33,452 nucleotides of DNA. Origin: Methanobacteriota archaeon (GTDB lineage: Archaea; Thermoplasmatota; Poseidoniia; Poseidoniales; Poseidoniaceae). Location: positions 1 through 33,452 of the forward strand of contig JABIHC010000168.1 in NCBI GenBank assembly GCA_018649825.1. The letters run 5' to 3'. A program made the position numbers and the translations under genes. The number at the start of each line of letters is the position of its first letter. Within the stretch, counting starts at the first letter, position 1. Of this stretch, positions 32,218-33,452 are shown piece by piece. The notes beneath the pieces were generated by a model. That model was given only the letters and a program-made list of their open reading frames with translations, had not been told where the DNA came from and made no database searches.

Positions 32218-33075
32218 TTAGTGGCCAATAATTCCAAATAAATCCATTATTATCAGTATTGTAGTCATAATCATGGCTCCAATTATTACCTGTATTAATG
32301 CCAACTTTCCAGTCTCAGGATTATGTACGTCAGGCAACACATCCACTGTTGCAACATAGAGGAAAGTACCACCGCTGAATAGAATTGCAAGGCCCAAGTA
32401 ATGCTCACCGACCCCTCCTAGAAGGAAATAGGCGGCAATAATCATTATTGGCGCTGCTAAACTGAATAGCAATACGTCCTTTATTGTCTTATTTCGATCA
32501 CCCCGTTCATGCATACTGAATACTCCAACACTGAATGCAGCGGGCAATTTGTGTATGATTACACCGAGGAAGATAGATAAAGTTAGGACTGAGGATTCAG
32601 ATGCCAATGCGGCACCAATTGCCATTCCATCGGTCAATGCATGTATGCTCAAACCAAAGACAATTGAAGATGGATTGTTAGGGTGATGGACATGGTCATG
32701 ACCATGTGAATGCCCGTGATCATGATGTTCTTCGTGAAGGTCATGGCCAAATCCAAAGGCTTCTAAGATTAACATGAAGAAGAAACCGAGTAAGATTGAC
32801 CCTCCCATTATTAGAGGAGTGAAATCTTCAGATGATGTTGCATTTCCTGAATTATCTGCGCCACCACTATGGGCGCCAGAAGCGATTTCAAATCCTTCTG
32901 GAATTGCCACGAGAAGCGCAGAAGCCAATAATACTCCGGCTGCCAGCCCAGTCATCCATTTGAGGACATTTTCCTGTTCACTTATTTTCTTCCATAATGG
33001 AATAATTCCAACAATTAATGCGGTGAAAAAAGTGATGGCGGCCAGCAAGAATGCCCTGCTAAGAGAGTAATCCAT
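32218..33075 (-). CDS. ZIP-family metal (zinc/iron) transporter
   Basis: A 285-residue membrane protein with about eight hydrophobic segments. A histidine-rich cytoplasmic loop (HEEHHDHGHSHGHDHVHH, near residues 117-134) precedes the metal-binding segments SIHALTDGMAIG and IIHKLPAAFSVG, the hallmark of ZIP importers. It probably brings Zn2+, Fe2+ or a similar metal into the cell; selectivity cannot be deduced. The ATG at 33075 lies behind GGAGGAGGG and is preferred to the TTG just upstream. It is encoded on the same strand as the bcr operon but separated by 255 bases with the bcr regulatory elements, so it is probably an independent unit. Metal supply for iron-sulfur or zinc enzymes is a loose link only. 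Confidence 0.9.
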   Translation of the reverse strand: MDYSLSRAFLLAAITFFTALIVGIIPLWKKISEQENVLKWMTGLAAGVLLASALLVAIPEGFEIASGAHSGGADNSGNATSSEDFTPLIMGGSILLGFFFMLILEAFGFGHDLHEEHHDHGHSHGHDHVHHPNNPSSIVFGLSIHALTDGMAIGAALASESSVLTLSIFLGVIIHKLPAAFSVGVFSMHERGDRNKTIKDVLLFSLAAPIMIIAAYFLLGGVGEHYLGLAILFSGGTFLYVATVDVLPDVHNPETGKLALIQVIIGAMIMTTILIIMDLFGIIGH

Positions 33076-33146
33076 CAAACCCTCCTCCCGTGGTTCTCAA
33101 ATAAACAATTTGCCCAAATAAGTCTAGAAAAATACGTTTAGAATAA

Positions 33147-33452
33147 TTATTTGATTAAATTTAAGTGCCATATCTCCCATCCCCCGCCACCATTTAGGAA
33201 GTCTGCTTCACCCTCAGTCGCCTTTGTCCATTCTCCGTCGGGTTCTTCCCACACTAATTCTGGCGAAAATACAATCCATTTAACTTGTGAAAGATTACCT
33301 CTATTACTGATTTGCTCTTGTGAAATTAACTCTTCCAACCATCCGGATTCCGGTGCCCTCCAATGCCCAGTGATATTTTTTGAATCATCGGGATTTACTT
33401 CTGTGTGGAAAGTGTAAAGCCAGTGCATTCCAAGTGTACTCTCATGAATAAA
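33147..33452 (-). CDS. Unknown protein, C-terminal part (5' end outside window)
   Basis: The frame is open to the window edge, so the gene probably begins beyond it; an internal ATG lies at 33428. About 101 residues are visible. They are rich in tryptophan and acidic residues (GHWRAPESGWLEELI, VWEEPDGEWTKATEGEADF, GGWEIWHLNLIK) and contain no motif that I recognise. There is no membrane segment or cysteine. The gene is on the same strand as the ZIP transporter, 71 bases upstream of it, but a shared transcript is uncertain. It could be a small soluble domain of a larger protein. Confidence 0.5.
   Translation of the reverse strand, partial: FIHESTLGMHWLYTFHTEVNPDDSKNITGHWRAPESGWLEELISQEQISNRGNLSQVKWIVFSPELVWEEPDGEWTKATEGEADFLNGGGGWEIWHLNLIK

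Noticed and set aside
1-33452. CRISPR array, IS element, tRNA or rRNA gene
   Set aside because: I found no regularly spaced repeats, transposase-like protein or recognisable structural RNA by eye; small tRNAs could still be missed without a covariance search.

Overview
The window looks like archaeal DNA of low to moderate GC. Evidence for Archaea: an AbrB-domain/PhoU fusion of the archaeal type, an adenosylcobalamin-dependent ribonucleotide reductase, and a haem-less secreted protein with a C-terminal membrane anchor. Starts are a mix of ATG and TTG, and many have clear GGAGG/GAGGTG ribosome-binding sites. A marine, mesophilic Thermoplasmatota-like (Poseidoniia-like) archaeon is my guess, with low confidence; no rRNA or ribosomal protein gene is present to settle it. 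I see no tRNA, rRNA, IS element, CRISPR array or phage gene.

Layout. Positions 2-934 (+) hold the C-terminal end of a 2-oxoacid (pyruvate-type):ferredoxin oxidoreductase. 1205-4420 (+) is class II ribonucleotide reductase NrdJ. It converges through a perfect 10-bp stem-loop on a sulfate-assimilation operon, cysH-cysD-cysN (7501 to 4425, -). Divergent from cysH are an AbrB-PhoU regulator and mobB (7630-9172, +). From 21399 down to 9177 (-) runs a nitrate-respiration cluster: a small anchored protein with a CxCH motif, narG, narH, narJ, narI, a NarK transporter, a hemerythrin, a LCIB-type carbonic anhydrase and a second, enlarged NarK. From 31962 down to 21715 (-) runs an anaerobic aromatic-degradation operon: the four subunits of an ATP-dependent (class I) benzoyl-CoA reductase, a small unknown protein, dienoyl-CoA hydratase (dch), 6-hydroxycyclohexenecarbonyl-CoA dehydrogenase (had), a hemerythrin, ring-opening hydrolase (oah), a short-chain dehydrogenase and a tryptophanase. 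A ZIP metal transporter and the end of an unknown gene close the window.

How the genes fit together. The bcr operon would reduce benzoyl-CoA to the cyclic dienoyl-CoA at the cost of ATP and reduced ferredoxin, then hydrate, oxidise and hydrolytically open the ring. The nar cluster would supply the terminal electron acceptor: nitrate imported by NarK is reduced by a NarGHI that lacks a Tat signal and so probably faces the cytoplasm. MobB next door fits the molybdenum cofactor need of NarG. The oxidoreductase at the left edge is a possible source of reduced ferredoxin.

The most striking unexplained signal is an 8-base word, ATGTTCGG. I found it seven times by eye, always in the sense orientation and 44 to 134 bases before a start codon: nrdJ, cysH (twice), the head of the nar cluster, bcrC (twice) and dch. 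It may mark a shared regulon that joins anaerobic nitrate respiration, benzoyl-CoA degradation, oxygen-independent deoxynucleotide synthesis and sulfur assimilation.
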